A stretch of 64,000 bases of DNA from Anseranas semipalmata (GCA_013399115.1 VXAA01005193.1:1467022-1531021); one strand, 5' to 3'. Positions 12,526-26,159 are shown, counted from the first letter of the stretch. The notes: generated by a model not told the origin, from the sequence alone. A program made the numbers and translations.

Positions 12526-15029
12526 GCAGGCACGGGGAGGACCTGGGTAAGGTTTTGTCCAGAAAACCACCCGGGGGCTGCGAGTGTGTGACAGGGCAAG
12601 AGGAAGCCAGAGCGAGGTTGTGTGTGCAGGAGCTGTGCCCACATAGAGCACACACAGCTATGTGCTCGCATGGGAGAGGCTGGAGATGTCCGCCCAGCAG
12701 CCCTTGAGCCAAAGGCTAGCGTGGTGCTCGGCAGCCTGTGCCCCACCAAGCCCCAGGAGTTAGTCCATGGAATGACTGCAAGACACCCATGCGTGCTGTA
12801 AACTAGTAATAAACCGCTTTTATTTGGTGGTGTAGCAATGTGGTGCAGTCTAATCTGTGGGAAACTCCCCAGAAATATCAAAGTTGGAAAAGCAGCACGC
12901 CAGAGCATGGGGCTGGGACAGAGAGGACCTGTTCCTGGTGCTCCTCCAAACCCATCTCCCCGGAGCATTTATCTGGGGGCCTCAGCACACATGCATTGCC
13001 CTCAGTGCCCCTCGATGTGGTGCTTGTGTCCCACCAACACGGCACAGGGGCTGCCATGTAGCATCACGCTCCTTCCTCACGGATGTTTGTGCATGTAATC
13101 TTGGGAATCTCTCTGACTAAAGAAGAGAAGTTCCGACTGCCCCTGGGTACAGGGAAGGGTCTCTGGTTACAGGATGGAGTGCCACATCCTTGCTGTCACA
13201 GAAGGTGAGCATTTCCTCTAGGGACCCCACGTTCTGCCCCCAGCTTGAGAAGCCATCCAGCTGCATCAGCGCTGGCCTCCAGCAGGTGCCGTGAGGTGCT
13301 CACCTTGTCCAAAAAGCTTTCTGGAGAGCCGCTGGGGCTGAGCCTCCCGGCTGCACTGCTCCCTTCCCCAGCTGGGAGTCCTGAGCAGGTCCCTTTCAGT
13401 GAGAGCATGTTAGGATAAGGGGAAGTACAGGGAAATGACTACCATTTTATGGCAAAGATAAGGAGTGCAGAAGTGTGGAAGTGAAATCTTCCCATGTCTA
13501 TTCAAGATAAGTAGCATCTTCTGAGAAGAACTGAAATGGATGAGAACATCCTCCAGCACTAATACTTGGTGGTGCTCTATCTAAAGCCCATAAGAAAATT
13601 AATTTCCCTACATTTATTTCTGTTCCTGCATAGATATCTGATATTTCACGTTCCTACAGTGTACCTGCTGGCACCGCTCTCTGGCTAATGCTCTGAAAAG
13701 CCCCTCGCTGCCCACCAGCCATGCCAAGCTCCATCCCTCGCAGGGTGCGTGAGCAAGGGCACACCGCCTCACTCGCATGGTGACCGATGCGTGGGCTGGA
13801 ACAGGAGGGCTCAGCTGACACTGGGTAACACCAGCACGCATCTCAGCCCTCCACGTGGGTTCCCCACTGCATAAGCCCATGACCCTTTTTATGCTCACTT
13901 TTATTAAGGTGGTCTGTGGGCCTCTCACAGGTGCATCTCATATAGGAGTGCGGCAAACCGCCTCTGGCTTCTCCTAGAAATCGGTTCCAGATGATACTGG
14001 GGTAGAGCTTCCCTTCAGAGGAAATACATGTTTGTAGGTAGGACCCAGGCTGTGAAACTCAGAATATTTCCTACACCAATGAACAAAAGCCGTTATTGCA
14101 ACTTCTTTTCTTTTTGACCTGTTTCCCTCCAATCTTTGTGTTAACAAATAGTTTCTTCTTACCATCCTTGTTCACATAAGGTTCAAAATTTCCTTTGTAG
14201 CTTCCCTCAGTGTATATCTGTCCGTGCATTTTAAGGCCTTTTTTCCTCTCCCTCTCTGCTGGGACATCCCTCCAAACCCTTCTCCTGCTATGTGTTCTTG
14301 ATGATTGAAATCATCTTTTGCTTCTTCTGCAAACAAAATGCCTCTCTTGCTCCATTTGGAGCTCTCACTGACAAGATTCTGACAATAATATCAAATAGTA
14401 TGGATTATTTTTATAATCTGCGTGACTTTGATATTGAAACTTGATCATGTGTCCTAATGTATCACATGTATGCAATGTATCTTGTGCTTCACGTGAGCTG
14501 CTCAGGCAGTGTGTCTTCCTGCAAGAGCAGAGCTGTGTTTGACAAGCAGTTCCCAAGGCCCCACCACTCTCAGTTTTGAGGGTGCTCCACCAGCTCTGTT
14601 AACACCATGCCAAAGCTGTAGCAAAGGCTTTAAAATCTGCTCCTGGTTTTGAAGCTGGCTTTTCCACCTTGCAGCAGAAGGCCTTCCTCCTGCCTCAGCA
14701 TGAGCCAGCTGCCCCATGGAGGGAGAGTAGAGCAGCAATGTGAGGGCTGCAGCTTGCTCTGTTCATCCCAGTGACAAAGGGGCATCAATACAGTTGTCTG
14801 CAGGCTTCCTGTTATCATTGCTAATTGACACAATGCCACCATTTTACCAGAAAAAGCTAAACAATGTGTTTATCGGTGTCCCACTCTGCCTTCCACATGT
14901 CACCATGTATCAACATCTCCAGTTTCTTGTAGCCAGATGCCTTAACTTTTCCATTTTTACCCTAACCACTTCCACAGTACCACAGCAATGTTAATGCAAG
15001 AATCTGTAAGTGCAAGGGCAAAGTAAAAA
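12526..15029. other. Unique non-coding stretch, no gene seen
   Basis: GC-rich at first (12,530-13,400), with open frames of 60-180 codons on both strands that overlap one another and have no domain. It then turns AT-richer. Nothing is assignable. Confidence 0.4.
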
Positions 15030-15150
15030 GAATGTAGCTTAATATCCAAACAATTAGCACAAGGGTTATTGCGCTGGAGGCATTATTCATTTTTAATTAT
15101 CTGAAGCTGCTGAAAAATTCCAAGGACTTCCTCCAATAGGGTGCATGAAT
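15030..15150. promoter_or_regulatory. Candidate enhancer-like block
   Basis: A non-repetitive segment with a run of homeodomain and SOX-like motifs: TAGCTTAATATCCAAACAAT, GGCATTATTCATTTTTAATT (a TTTTAATTA core near 15,092), then a CTTCCTCCAATAGGG CCAAT-like motif. A similar AT-rich patch lies at 15,515-15,675 (TTTAATGGGCATATTTTCAG; ATTCAATAAATTGTAATC). Regulatory function is inferred only. Confidence 0.25.
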
Positions 15151-18100
15151 CAAAGCCCACACACAGAACAGCAGCTTGTTGCAAAGGCAAGAGGAGAAGC
15201 AGTTGGCCCACTTTCACACCAGGTCTCTCATCCCTGGCCTGGGACTTCTTGCTGCAGTGGAGAACCAGCTGCTTGCAGCTGAGCACTGTTTATTTCTGGT
15301 GAGCATATTCCTGAGCTCACCAAAGTAAGATAAAGAGGAGGAAGGAAACAGGAAATATATCTGCATGTTAAGTCACACTGGTTAATTTGGGCCATGCTTC
15401 CTTCGATTAAAAAAAAAAAAAAAAAGATAATAATAATAACTTCTGGGTCATATTTGGGAGAGGAGGGAAGGGTAGGAATGGGGTTGGATTTCACAAATAG
15501 AAGTACCACCCCCAAGTTAAATACATTTAATGGGCATATTTTCAGGGTGTTTCATTGAACGTGTGTATTGATTCACTGCACTTGAAAGAAAATATACTTT
15601 GGGCATGTTAGCTTCCTCCAGAGAGCACAATAAATTCTATATAATTCAATAAATTGTAATCAAAAGATGAATTACAACTCTACTTTTTTTTTTTTTTTTT
15701 TCTTTAAAGAGCAAGACAAAAATGGCAAAGTACAGAACCAAGGAAATAAAATTTGGTCTTTACTTTTGCAAGTTTACAGAAATTTAGTTTTCTACTTGGG
15801 ATTTTTCTCTCTCAGCTGAAGAGAGGAAGAACTCCAGCTCCTTTGCAGCTCCTTCTTTTAGGGTCTGCCTTTGTGGAACAGATGGGTAAGATTGCAGGTT
15901 TGGTGCTCGAGGCCAGATCAAGCATCACGCCTTTGCTACTTGTATGTGCCTTCTTGAACAGAGACTAATAAAAGGTCTGCTAGACATGGTGTTGAGGAGC
16001 TGGTTAAGGAAACCACTCTCTCTAGCCCTAGATATTGCTCCTCAGAGCAAGATTCACTGGAGTTTGATTGGAGTCTGATTCCCTGCTGTCTTTTGCACCA
16101 CACAGTTTTCTGTGCAGGAGGAGAATTGTCTTTGCTACGTGGGATATTCATCTGTTTTCTGCTTGGAAGATGGGCAACAGAGCCCTTTCACATTACAGGG
16201 ATGGTTTGTACTAGGAAGGTCTCCAAAGCTGTCTGCCATTAACTGCCCCTTCCCTGTCCTGGGACAGGACGCAGCCAGACACAGTGCAGTTCGGATGCTG
16301 AGCATTTTTTGGTGACTTTCGTCTGCTGCAGTTTTCATAAAGGCAGTATGTAAACAAGTGCAACGCTTTTTGTTCATATTAGGAATGGAAGACTGTTTCT
16401 CAAGTCTGGCAGCAGCAAATTCTCATCCTTCTTTGCTCCTTGGAGTTTAAACATGCACATATAATTAACCAGCTCTCTCTGCTTCTCTGAGTTAACAGCC
16501 CTGTGTGTTAATTCTGATTTGCATGGCCTTTGTGCTGTCCCTCCACCTCCAACGCCATATCAAGACATCAGAACTTGTGCATCAAAACCAAAAAGTTTTA
16601 ATTTCTGTAACTGTCCAAGTCCTGTTGTTAGATGCTGTAGGAAGGATGAGGCAAGATTTGTCAATGTAACAGAAAGTGGACTTCAGAAAAGGATGGCAGT
16701 TTTGTCAGAGGCTCTGTCATTTGTTTTGAACATCATGGGTAGATAAAAGAACTTTTTAAGGTGTGATTTAACAGGATTGGAAAAAGTTTAGCTCTCATTC
16801 TGCTTTAGAAGTGTATTATTTTGATGTAACTGGAGTCAGCTAGGAACATGGAAAAGCTAACCAAAAATACACAACTATAGGGTGATTTTCTCTGGGTTAA
16901 CAGAAGTAGAGCCATCACGTGTATGAGTAAGAGGGATGCACAGAACCCCACTAAACAGCTCAGGAATATTGTGAACACCACAGGAAAACATCAGGACCAT
17001 GTTCTGACTGTTGGTGCTGGGCTCTGCTTGCGCCCAGCCAGTGCCGGTCCTCGGGTGCTGGCACATGGGGAGCTGTGGGACCAGGGGCTGCTCCTGCAGC
17101 CCTGCCACCGCCTGTGTCTTCATCCCAGGAATTACTGCAAAGCCTTGGGCACAAATAGTGCTGGGGCTGGGAAGCAGGTGACAGCTCTTACTTCTCTTAG
17201 CAGTGGAAGATGACTGGTTAGGTTTTACATTTTTTTCTAAACAAAAGTTGGAACAGAGTGCTGTTGTTCCAAATGTTCTGCTTAGAGGAACTTTCTTAAC
17301 CTCTGTTAACAAAACAAAGTGTGTTTTAGCACTGAATTTTAGAACTTGTCTTTTTTATTATTATTATTGAATATTTTGGGGGGCTTCTTTGGGCAAAACG
17401 AAGAAGCTGTTATAGGAAAAAAATGTTGGTATTGGGAGGGAGAGGGAAGAAGGGAATATTTCCTTAAGCTATAGATTTTAGCCAGATCTTAAAAAAATTT
17501 TGTTTCTCTGAGCTGTTGAATGGGGTACATCTCTCTAGCTCTGCAAGCCAAAAAACAGATAGAGAGAAAAGCTGCTTTTTCTAAGAAAGAAAAAAATCCT
17601 CTCCTCACCATTCCAGAGGAAATTGTTAGTGACAATGAGCCACAGTCTGTGAACTTAAAATTCCTTGCATTTGAAATGGTTCGATTTTTTTTTTTTTTTT
17701 TATGTTTTACTTCCAGCTCTGACCATCCACAAGGGAAAGGAAAAATGGAGAGGAGAATACAGCTTACACAAAAGATACCTGCAATAAAAGGACCCTTTAT
17801 TAGCTGTACTGATTACAAGGTATCTCTTACGACAGTTTCCAGGGTATGTCCAGCACTGTAGCTTGTAGGTCAGAAGATCAGAACAACATCACCAATTCTG
17901 GGAGTAAAACTTGAGCATCACTGACTGGAACTGAAGAGTCAAAACTGAAAAATACCGAACCTAAAAGGCCACACTTTTTTTTTTTCCCCCTTTTAACATT
18001 AAAATAGGAAATACAGCCTGTTTAAATTTTTAACCTAGAAAAAAAAATTGCATTCTGGTGTCACCATATTGATAACCTTAAATTCTTAAATTAAAATCCA

Positions 18101-20239
18101 CTGCAATTCATCTGAGTGACCTGCACAGAAAAAAATATCATTTTCACTTAGCAAACAAGTAGATTTGCAGAAGTCTAGTAGGATTCTCCTCTGATCTCTA
18201 TAAAAATAGCATTCTCTGCATTCCTAGATAAAAAAAAAAAAAAAGAGTTCTTGATTCAGTAATATCGCTTCACATTTTAATGAAAAGCAATGAAAAGTCC
18301 TGTATCAATGTTTAAATTGTCTTAAGTAATAGTTGTTATGGTGAAAGGGTGATTTCTATCCAAGGAAGGCGCAGTAAGTCACTATTCTCTTTGAATGCCC
18401 TCACTCTGAGGTTTCTGACTTGTGCCACTTCAGTGGGACGTTGACTTCTCAGAGCTAAAGTGGCCGGGACTTCTTAAAAAACAGACCAAGTAATAAAGCA
18501 TGGATGCAAAGAATGTTGTACCCTACTGATAATTCTCCAGTTAAGACTCCATCAAAGACATCTTTTAAGCCAAAACTTAAGTTATAATTCCTTCTACTTC
18601 TATATCAGTTTTTCATTTTTTACTATATTAAAAAAGTGATCTCAAACTTCTGCCTATAAGCCAACTTTTAGCTGCCCAAGGTTAGACAGAAGCTCTTGAG
18701 TGGTGTGTGGTTTTATGCTCCAAAACCAGTGCTCTAAAGAGCCACTGGTCTCTTTGGCAGGGCAGTTCTGAAGTGGATGAATGAATGCTCTGGTGCACGG
18801 TGGTAACTGCTGTGGTTTGTGCTGATGACTGTGGATATTCCTACCCTGCAAGAGTATCCCTACATGCAAGGGAACGAATTGCAGAGGTGTCTGAGCTGGT
18901 GTTGCCCAAGGTTGGTACATCCCATGCAGCATTGATGTGATGTTTCCAGCACAGACCTTGACAGCAGTCCAGCACTGCTTAGGAGGGGATGTGCTTGCAT
19001 TTATAACCCCTCTTTCCTCAGGCAGAGTGCACCAGCCTACATTCATGTTATTCTAATTGAGTTATTAAAGTTATCAAAGGACAGCTTGAATTGGAACCTA
19101 AGTACCAGTGATTCTTATTTTTCTCTCCACCCGTAGAATTGACGTTTTAAGGTATTATGTCCTGTTTGCACCATTACATTTAGTAGAACTCTACTTTTTA
19201 TTATGGTTAGTCTCCATGACTTTTACCAGGAGTTTTGGGTTTTGGATACAGGGGAGCCCATCTGAACAGAAGTTCTCATAGTTCCTCATGGAAGAGAAAA
19301 GGCAAGTGTAGCTCCTTCTGGACCAACTCAGGACCCCAGTCTTAATAGTAAAAAGGTGAGATAGCAATACCTATGCACCTTTACAGCTTCAATGATTTTT
19401 TGTTGTTGTTGTTCAAGTTCTCAGAGTTGTGAAGGATTGAGACTTGGAGTAAAACTTAAAAAGCAACTCCTCACACTCAAAACCAAACATTAGTTAATAC
19501 TCACTGGTGCTCGGCACTTTTTCCTGCAGGTCTCCAGAGGAGCTCCTCTCACTGCCACAGGTGCAAGGGGTCCAGCTCCCCTAGACTGTCCTTCGCCACC
19601 TCTTGCATCTCATCAGGCCATGTAACAGCCAAACCCAACGCGAGGCGATGGTGCAGCGGGGCAGACACCGCAGCTCTCACCATGTCCAGCCCCGCCGCTG
19701 CCTGCCTGGTCTTGCGGATGGGGATCTGCAGGGCTCCACAAGTGTTCAGCACCTGCTGCCCACCCCAGCTCCCAGCTGCTGCCTGGCCAGCCCTGCTCTC
19801 CCGTTGGCTGCGGGAAGCAGCCGCTGAAAGGCGATCTGCCTGACCTGATGTGGAAGGGATTTCATGGTGTTAGGACACTTGATGACAGGGGGGAGGGAGG
19901 AATGAAATGAACTCCTTCCATCTTCCTGATGCAAAATGAGTGCAGACACATTGCTTTAATATCTTCTTTGTAATTCATTTCCTTCAGTAAAGACTGAGGA
20001 CTTTATGCTTTATGTGTCTCTGGGTTTATGCCAGCAAACTACTTGCAAACTCACCCATCTGGAATAGGCAGGGGGCATTAGTCACTCTGGTCCAACTCTT
20101 TGTATCCTCTCTGGGATGGGCATTAGCCCTGTGCCGAGCACTGAGAGCTGAGCTACTCCTCTGGGAAGTGATTTAACTGGTCCTTTTCTTGTCAGTAAGA
20201 CCTTGTCTTTCTTGGGCTGTGTCCTGATGTCTCATCTTT
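15151..20239. other. Unique non-coding stretch, no gene seen
   Basis: This holds A and T runs (15,410-15,425; 15,686-15,701; 17,686-17,701; 18,228-18,243), a short TTA run near 17,355, and short open frames without domains. No gene, RNA gene or clear transposon was recognised. The patch at 19,560-19,830 is GC-richer. Confidence 0.4.
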
Positions 20240-20514
20240 CTCAGGTGACAAGCAATAGGACACAAGGAAATGGCCTTAAGTTGCGCCAGGGGAGGTTTAG
20301 ATTGGATATCAGGATGAATTTCTTCATGGAAAGGGTGCTTAGGGCTGCCCAAGGAAGTGGTGGAGCCCCCATTCCTGGAGGTATTTGAGAGATGTGTGGA
20401 CATGGTGCTTTGGGACATCATTTAGTGGTGGACTTGGTAGTGTTAGGTTGATGGTTGGACTTGATGATCTTAAGGGTCTTTACCAACCTGAATGATGCTA
20501 TGGTTCCATCTATC
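20240..20514 (+). repeat. CR1 LINE, 5'-truncated 3' end, plus orientation
   Basis: A close match to the avian CR1 3' region. In order one sees GGTGACAAGCAATAGGACAC, GCCTTAAGTTGCGCCAGGGG, GGTTTAGATTGGATATCAGG, GGTATTTGAGAGATGTGTGG, TTAGTGGTGGACTTGGTAGT, GGTTGGACTTGATGATCTTA and a decayed terminal CTATGGTTCC. About 20 bases seem missing after AAGGGTGC compared with the usual sequence. CR1 elements are chicken-repeat-1 non-LTR retrotransposons that are nearly always 5'-truncated. This copy is too short to encode reverse transcriptase. Confidence 0.95.
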
Positions 20515-21782
20515 GCCAGGAAGGAGCCACAGCTGAGTCCAAGGGTGAGAAGGGTTCCTGCATGACCCCACAGTAACAACTCTCAGCTACTGTTCATGGT
20601 GGGCAGCACCAGTTTTGTTAGCTACAGGCTCACCACTGATCTCTGCAAGGAGGGACAGAACTGCCTGGGCTCTGTTCTGTCAGCTGCTCCCACCTCCAGA
20701 GGGAAACCCAAAGATCAGGGCTCACAAGGCTTCCCAGGTCCCCTTTGCAGAGCTTCCTCCCCAGACATTTTATGGGTCTGGGATCACCCCTACACCTGAA
20801 AAATCTTTGGGGACAGAATATATCTTGGAGGAGATGAGTGCCAGGCCAAGACCCTCTCTAAGGGATTGCCACATAGCAAAAGCCTTCTTGTGCCATGCTC
20901 CCATGGCAAAGGCTGCCCAAGTTCTCCCCGATGGAGAATCCCTTCCCGCTGTGAGCACAGGGAACAAGAGACAAGGCTTCTGCATCGTTTTTGCTCTTGA
21001 TGTTGCCGCTAAGCATTGCAGATGAGTGATAACGGCACGCCAAATTTTCTCCCAGACTTTGTTCCTGCTATGTGATTCACTTGGGCATATGTCTGTTTAA
21101 TGTAAATTATGCTTGGAGTTTATTTCTGTTCAGGAGCCCTTGGGCGAGAGACTCCCATAAATGAAAGTCTATTATTAGTGTTCATAATACTGAATAACAC
21201 TTGTAAGCATTATGTAGTGTCAGCACATTTGTCCCTGCAGGGAGAGGAGACTTGGTGGTTGCATCCCAGAGCCAGTGCCATCTGGTTTGGTACTTACTCA
21301 GGGCGGAAAATACAAAGACTGCAAGTTTTCCATTAGGGGGCTTACTGACACTAGACTCCATTTAGGAGTCAGTCTTAGTAAATTGAATTTATTTGGAAAT
21401 ATACACGGCCTCTGAATCAGCCCAAACTGTCTTTTAACTGCATGTGTCTGTGCTATGTGTGTTGATGGAAATATTTAACCCATTTAGCTTGGAGTGCTTT
21501 CTCCATGGCCTGCTGAATTTGCAGATCCAAACGTCTGTTTATCAGTGAGGATACATCATGCCCAGGGCAGCCAGCCAGACTTTCCTTAAAGAAGGAAATC
21601 AAACCTGGGCTGAGAAAGAAATGTTTTCTGTGATCAAGAAATGCATTGGACTGGATAAGGTCTCCAATTGTCAAAGAACATTGAAACCTTTGCAAGGTAG
21701 CATTGCCAAATATTGTAAGTTTTGCATATCCTGAACAGAAGTAATTACCAGAGAGTCTCACCCAGTCCTTCCAGAATTATTT
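20515..21782. other. Unique stretch with an AT-rich candidate element
   Basis: No gene seen. Bases 21,085-21,220 are AT-rich and non-repetitive with TTTAATGTAAATTATGCTTG and CTATTATTAGTGTTCATAAT, a texture typical of conserved non-coding elements, but conservation is untested. Confidence 0.3.
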
Positions 21783-21838
21783 TCTTCTTCTTCTTCTTCT
21801 TCTTCTTCTTCTTCTTCTTCTTCTTCTTCTTCTTCTTC
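21783..21838. repeat. (TTC)n microsatellite
   Basis: About 18-19 uninterrupted TTC units, all pyrimidine on the plus strand (GAA on the other). Tracts of this type can form intramolecular triplexes and change length readily. Confidence 0.98.
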
Positions 21839-21857
21839 GGGGGTGGTGTGTGTGTGT

Positions 21858-21881
21858 GGGTTAGAGGGTGGGGGATTAGGG
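21858..21881 (+). other. Telomere-like G-quadruplex motif
   Basis: Four G runs separated by short loops: GGG, TTAGA, GGG, T, GGGGG, ATTA, GGG (loops of 5, 1 and 4). The sequence is a degenerate TTAGGG-type string and lies 19 bases after the TTC array and a short GT run. Confidence 0.7.
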
Positions 21882-23140
21882 TTGGATAAGGAAGGTTGTC
21901 TCAACTTAAAGACATGATTTTTAGGCCAGTGTCTTGAAGACTCTGCATACAGCTCATTAATCTCAGTGTTCTGAATTTCAGTATTTTAACTGCTCTGTCC
22001 CCGGCTAGGCAGATCAGCATCAGTACTTCTATCTTACCAATACCTTATCAGGCTGTCCCAAGGCGTGATGTTTAGTACTTGACAAAACCCAGAACAAAAT
22101 TCTAATGTTCTTATTTTCAGACCTGTTTGTGACTTGCAACACTAAGAAATGACCTTATAGCTAACGCTTGCATTGTGCTCTTTGTACAGCCTAGAAATTG
22201 CTCCAAAGTCATGTGGTTGGGTGGATTTTTCTATTTTGTTTTTGGCAAAATGAACAGTTATTTAAGATTGTGCTGCAGCGAGAAATGGTTCTGTTTTTAG
22301 TTACCTGTCAAGCTCTAACTCAAGCTTTTGAGTTTTTAATTTTTCCCCTGGATCCACTGGTGGAATCACAAGCTGCTCAAGTAGACTCAAATGCTGCCTT
22401 CTAATGCCATCCTTATGCAAGGTTGTTGCAGAAGAAATGGAAGCTGTCAGTCTTGGCAGATCTAAAAACAAAACAGGCTTTTATTCACTTGGAAAATGTT
22501 CTTGTCAATAACTTCATACCTACTGCAACCCTTCCCTTCAAGGCATGAGCCAAGTTCAGCCACAGTATAAGAGTGCTAAAATCAATTCATGTAAATGAAT
22601 TCATACCTATTTGTAAGACCAGTGGTGTGGCCTCTCTCTGTCTACCCAGTGGTTCCAACTGTGAAAAAGGCAAATTGTCTAACATCCCATCAGCTCTAAG
22701 GGGTTGGGGCAGCATGATCCATCTTGTACCTATTCACAGAGATACAGCAAGGACCTCCCTTTCCTCATCATACAGACTCCTTTAGTAGGTTTCTGAGACC
22801 CAATAATGGTCAAGTTATTAGAAGTTAAAAATGTCTTCTTGTGGGCATCTCACTGTCTGGAAAGTGAAGAATTAAAAGTCCTAAATGAACCAATGAACCC
22901 GGTCAACTATGACCTAATGCATCGCATTGTAATTCCAACTAAATCTGTCTCAAAACATCAGATCTCTCATTCAAGCTGTTATTTTGGTACCTGTTATTAA
23001 AGCATCTCAGTGTTTGAATATCAGGGTTGCTATGCAATTATCCCCGTTGTCATTTAAAATTCTTGCTGGTGGAGATTTGTCTTGTTCCTGAGGTAGAAAT
23101 GAATGACAGAAAAGGCTCTGACCCTTGGTGCCATGGCTCG
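21882..23140. other. Unique non-coding stretch, no gene seen
   Basis: AT-rich DNA with short open frames only. I recognise no repeat family or coding segment. Confidence 0.4.
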
Positions 23141-23168
23141 GATCTCTAGACTGTGATCTCTAGACTGT
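23141..23168. repeat. Perfect 14-bp tandem duplication
   Basis: GATCTCTAGACTGT occurs twice head to tail with no spacer. It could be a small slippage event or an assembly stutter. Confidence 0.9.
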
Positions 23169-23719
23169 CAGCATCAACCCTGCAAAAATGTTCTTGTTGA
23201 CCAGTATAGGGAGGTGCTTGGTAGCAGTGAAACCCTCATTTCCAGCCATGTCACAGAGACCAGAGTCTTCGGTCAAAACACTTAAATGTCCTCTTGTATT
23301 CTGATTTATCCACCAGGCTGGCTTACAGGATAGGATAGGTGACCTTTTCAACATGATTCTTCTTTAAGAAGAATGGCTGTAAAATTTGTTCTACTGCTCT
23401 GAAATGATCATTCCCATCACTTTGAATGGACTAACACTTGGCCCTTCTTTTCATTAATGGTGGCACATGTGGCACTGTGGATGGATGCAAGGGGAGAGGG
23501 GTTCAGCTTCTTATTCACTTCCATTTTATGCCTTTTACCTTACAGAGAGAAACTCCCAAGAAAAAGATCAAGTTCTTTCACTGACCTATCTTAGCAGACA
23601 GTTGTAGGAGAAAATGAATGAATGAAATACCGGATTAGACTGCTGGTGGTCATTACCAGATTCAGTTACAACCTCTACCTTTTCCCTCCAAAGGAAGCTT
23701 GAACTACGCACAAAGCACC

Positions 23720-23830
23720 TGTCTAATTATGTAGTAATGTACAGAAATGATCTCTGGTGGAAATTTCTTTCTGACCCTCACATGACTGGCTTTGTGCCAT
23801 GAAGCATCAGATTTGCCTATCCTAAATATA
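23720..23830 (+). repeat. Possible very old CR1/L3-type LINE fragment
   Basis: The stretch GGTGGAAATTTCTTTCTGAC, then CCTCACATGACTGG and CCATGAAGCATCAGATTTG resembles the ATTCCTTCCTGACCCC...CCCTGAGCAT block of ancient CR1/L3-type LINEs. Divergence is high, so the call is tentative. Confidence 0.25.
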
Positions 23831-25504
23831 ACCAAATGCTGGTTATATTTTTATTTAACATTTTTTGAGAAACATTTACCACATTTGACTAGTAACTTTC
23901 TGTGGTTAGGATTTCCACAGTCTGACTGTAAATAGAGGTTTTTGTAAACCTCAGCTTGGGTATAGAATTTATTGACTGAAGATGATTTGGGATGAGGAAT
24001 CATGTTCAACAGTGGAAAGTAAAAAAAAAAAATACTGAATGTAAGAGAAACTTTCATCAAGATAGTCCATATGAATACTCGTCTGAACATTTCTTTATGT
24101 GAGTTGGCTCAAACAACCAAGTTGCATTTTGGCTAAATATATCAGTTTCCTTAAAAACAAACAAACAAACAGAAAAAAAGCAAAAACACACACTTGCAAG
24201 AGGAATTGCAATATCAGCAGAGTAACATTAGTCTTGACCATATTTGCTGAAGAAGTCTGTGCACCACTGCAAATGATGGACCAGTGAAACTTGTGATCTG
24301 GCCAGTTGCAAGTTGCACAGAGTTGTGCCAGGAATGTTTGATAGCACCCTGGAGGGGAAAGGGGAGGTGGGTCAGGGGAGGTGTGAGCTCAGACTTGCCT
24401 CGTTGCTTTCCCCATTTCCTTTTCCCTCACCAGAAAATTTGCCCCCACCCAAGCAAAAAGCAGTTGAAAAACACCAACAGGATGAATTTGTGTTGAACAA
24501 CTTGCTCAGCTCCACCTCAGATGTGCTGTAGCTCATCCTCATTCTCTTCATGGTGCTGTGGATGGTCATGTTTTCTAGGAGAGGAATAAGGACACAGCAG
24601 TATCTGGCACAGGGTAAGCGCCAGACTGGTGAGGTGCCATGTTCACTGAAGGCAAGCTTGTTTTCCCTCTGACACCAGTTCATCAGAGGAGAGTGGTTGT
24701 GAAAAAAATGACAAGAATTGTAATGCATTTACAAAGTGTGAGCCGAATGGCAGGGTTTCAGACCCCGTCTACAACTTCAAGCTGACTTCAAACAACCTCA
24801 ACATTTATGTGTGCCTAAGCTGTCAGGAAGAGTTAACATTAGACCTCTAGAAGCCCAGTAGGTGGTAGAGTCTGCGCATGCATGTGTATGAATTTGCTTG
24901 TTTTAAAATGGGACAGAGGGAAATTTTGCAAATGTAAATCTGGAGGAAGCATAGGCCCAACCTCTTTCCTTATGAGCCAGTATTGCCCCCTGTGGTGGTG
25001 CTCCCTCTGTGAGAGACACGTCCAAAAACACTTGCCCAATGGGTTCCTCTCCACTGGCTGCAAGAGACGCGGGCCAAGAACAGGGATACACCTGAACAGG
25101 ACCTGCTGGGAGCAGTACAGTCTCATTCTAACTTGCAGCAAACTAAATTCCTCAAAATTAAGGTATATTAGGCTGGTGGAAAAAGCTACCTCATACTTCC
25201 AAGAGACTCTAGTGCGTACCCAAAATGATAGGTAGATCTGCGTTGGTGGAAGAGCCCACAGCCTTGGGTGTAATTGCAAGGGAGTACTAATGCCACTCAA
25301 TTGTTCCATGACAGCTGGTTTCCTTCTGTTCTTGTCTCCATTATGGCAGGGCTGGAGACCCCAGTCAACGCTCTTTATGAAGCAGGCTCTCTTCCTGCAC
25401 TCAGCAAATTCTTTAAATAAGACTGAAAAAAGCTCTGTGGGAAGAGGGAGAGGGAACACTATGTATCCTATTCCATTCAAGTATAACCAGGAGAAAGCAG
25501 AGGG
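23831..25504. other. Unique non-coding stretch, no gene seen
   Basis: A short AAAC run lies near 24,161-24,172. A 213-codon minus-strand frame at 24,839-25,480 has no recognisable domain and no conserved-looking motif, so it is probably chance. No other gene evidence. Confidence 0.4.
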
Positions 25505-25580
25505 AAAGAAGACCTTAAGAAGTCATCTAGTCTGTCCTCCTGCCCCAAGGCAGTGGGTACCATCTCTTAATTTGATACAT
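25505..25580 (-). repeat. Short CR1 fragment, minus orientation
   Basis: GACCTTAAGAAGTCATCTAG followed by TCTGTCCTCCTGCCCCAAGG matches the reverse complement of the common CR1 3' region (GACCTTAAAGATCATCTAGTCCAACCCCCTGCC type). The match fades after about 45 bases. Confidence 0.5.
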
Positions 25581-26159
25581 AATGAACAGAAGTGAAATGG
25601 ACTGAAGGACTTTTTTCCCACCAGGATTTACAAAAAAAAAAAAAGAGTTAGTTTTCATTTCATGTGGTTTGAAGCTGACTTACAGTTCTTCATTTCAAAT
25701 GCTTAATGTATTTTGTTGACCAAAATCACTAGTCATTTTCATCTTAAAACAATGGCATAACAAAAAACATCTTTTTCATCCCCAAAAGTCAGATTAAAAA
25801 TATCAATCCTCATTCACTTTCATAAAAAGTTTTTAACCAATAAAGTGAAAAATAGTTACTCTGTATGTTATGTCTAAGCTCAGCCCTTTCCTATTTCTGT
25901 TTACAATTGCCCCTAGATGGGTTTTTGGAAGGATTTTTCTTTTTCTTTTATAAACCCATCTCTTGCTATTTTACCCTTGTACAGTGGTATTTTTAATACT
26001 GTTAATTTATGCCTTTTATATATTTTAATTTCACTACATTTTCATATCTTTCTTTTCTATTTGTATTTAAACTAGGTTAAAGTTTTTCCCCTCTTTAATT
26101 TCTTAACTTGTGCCATTTTATTGCCATGATTAAGTAGTTGTCTCTAGGCAGCAGCAGTG
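25581..26159. other. AT-rich unique stretch, no gene seen
   Basis: Very AT-rich DNA with short A and T runs and no sustained open frame. Confidence 0.4.

Noticed and set aside
24839..25480. 213-codon minus-strand frame
   Set aside because: No recognisable retroelement or cellular domain; overlapping frames on the other strand are nearly as long.
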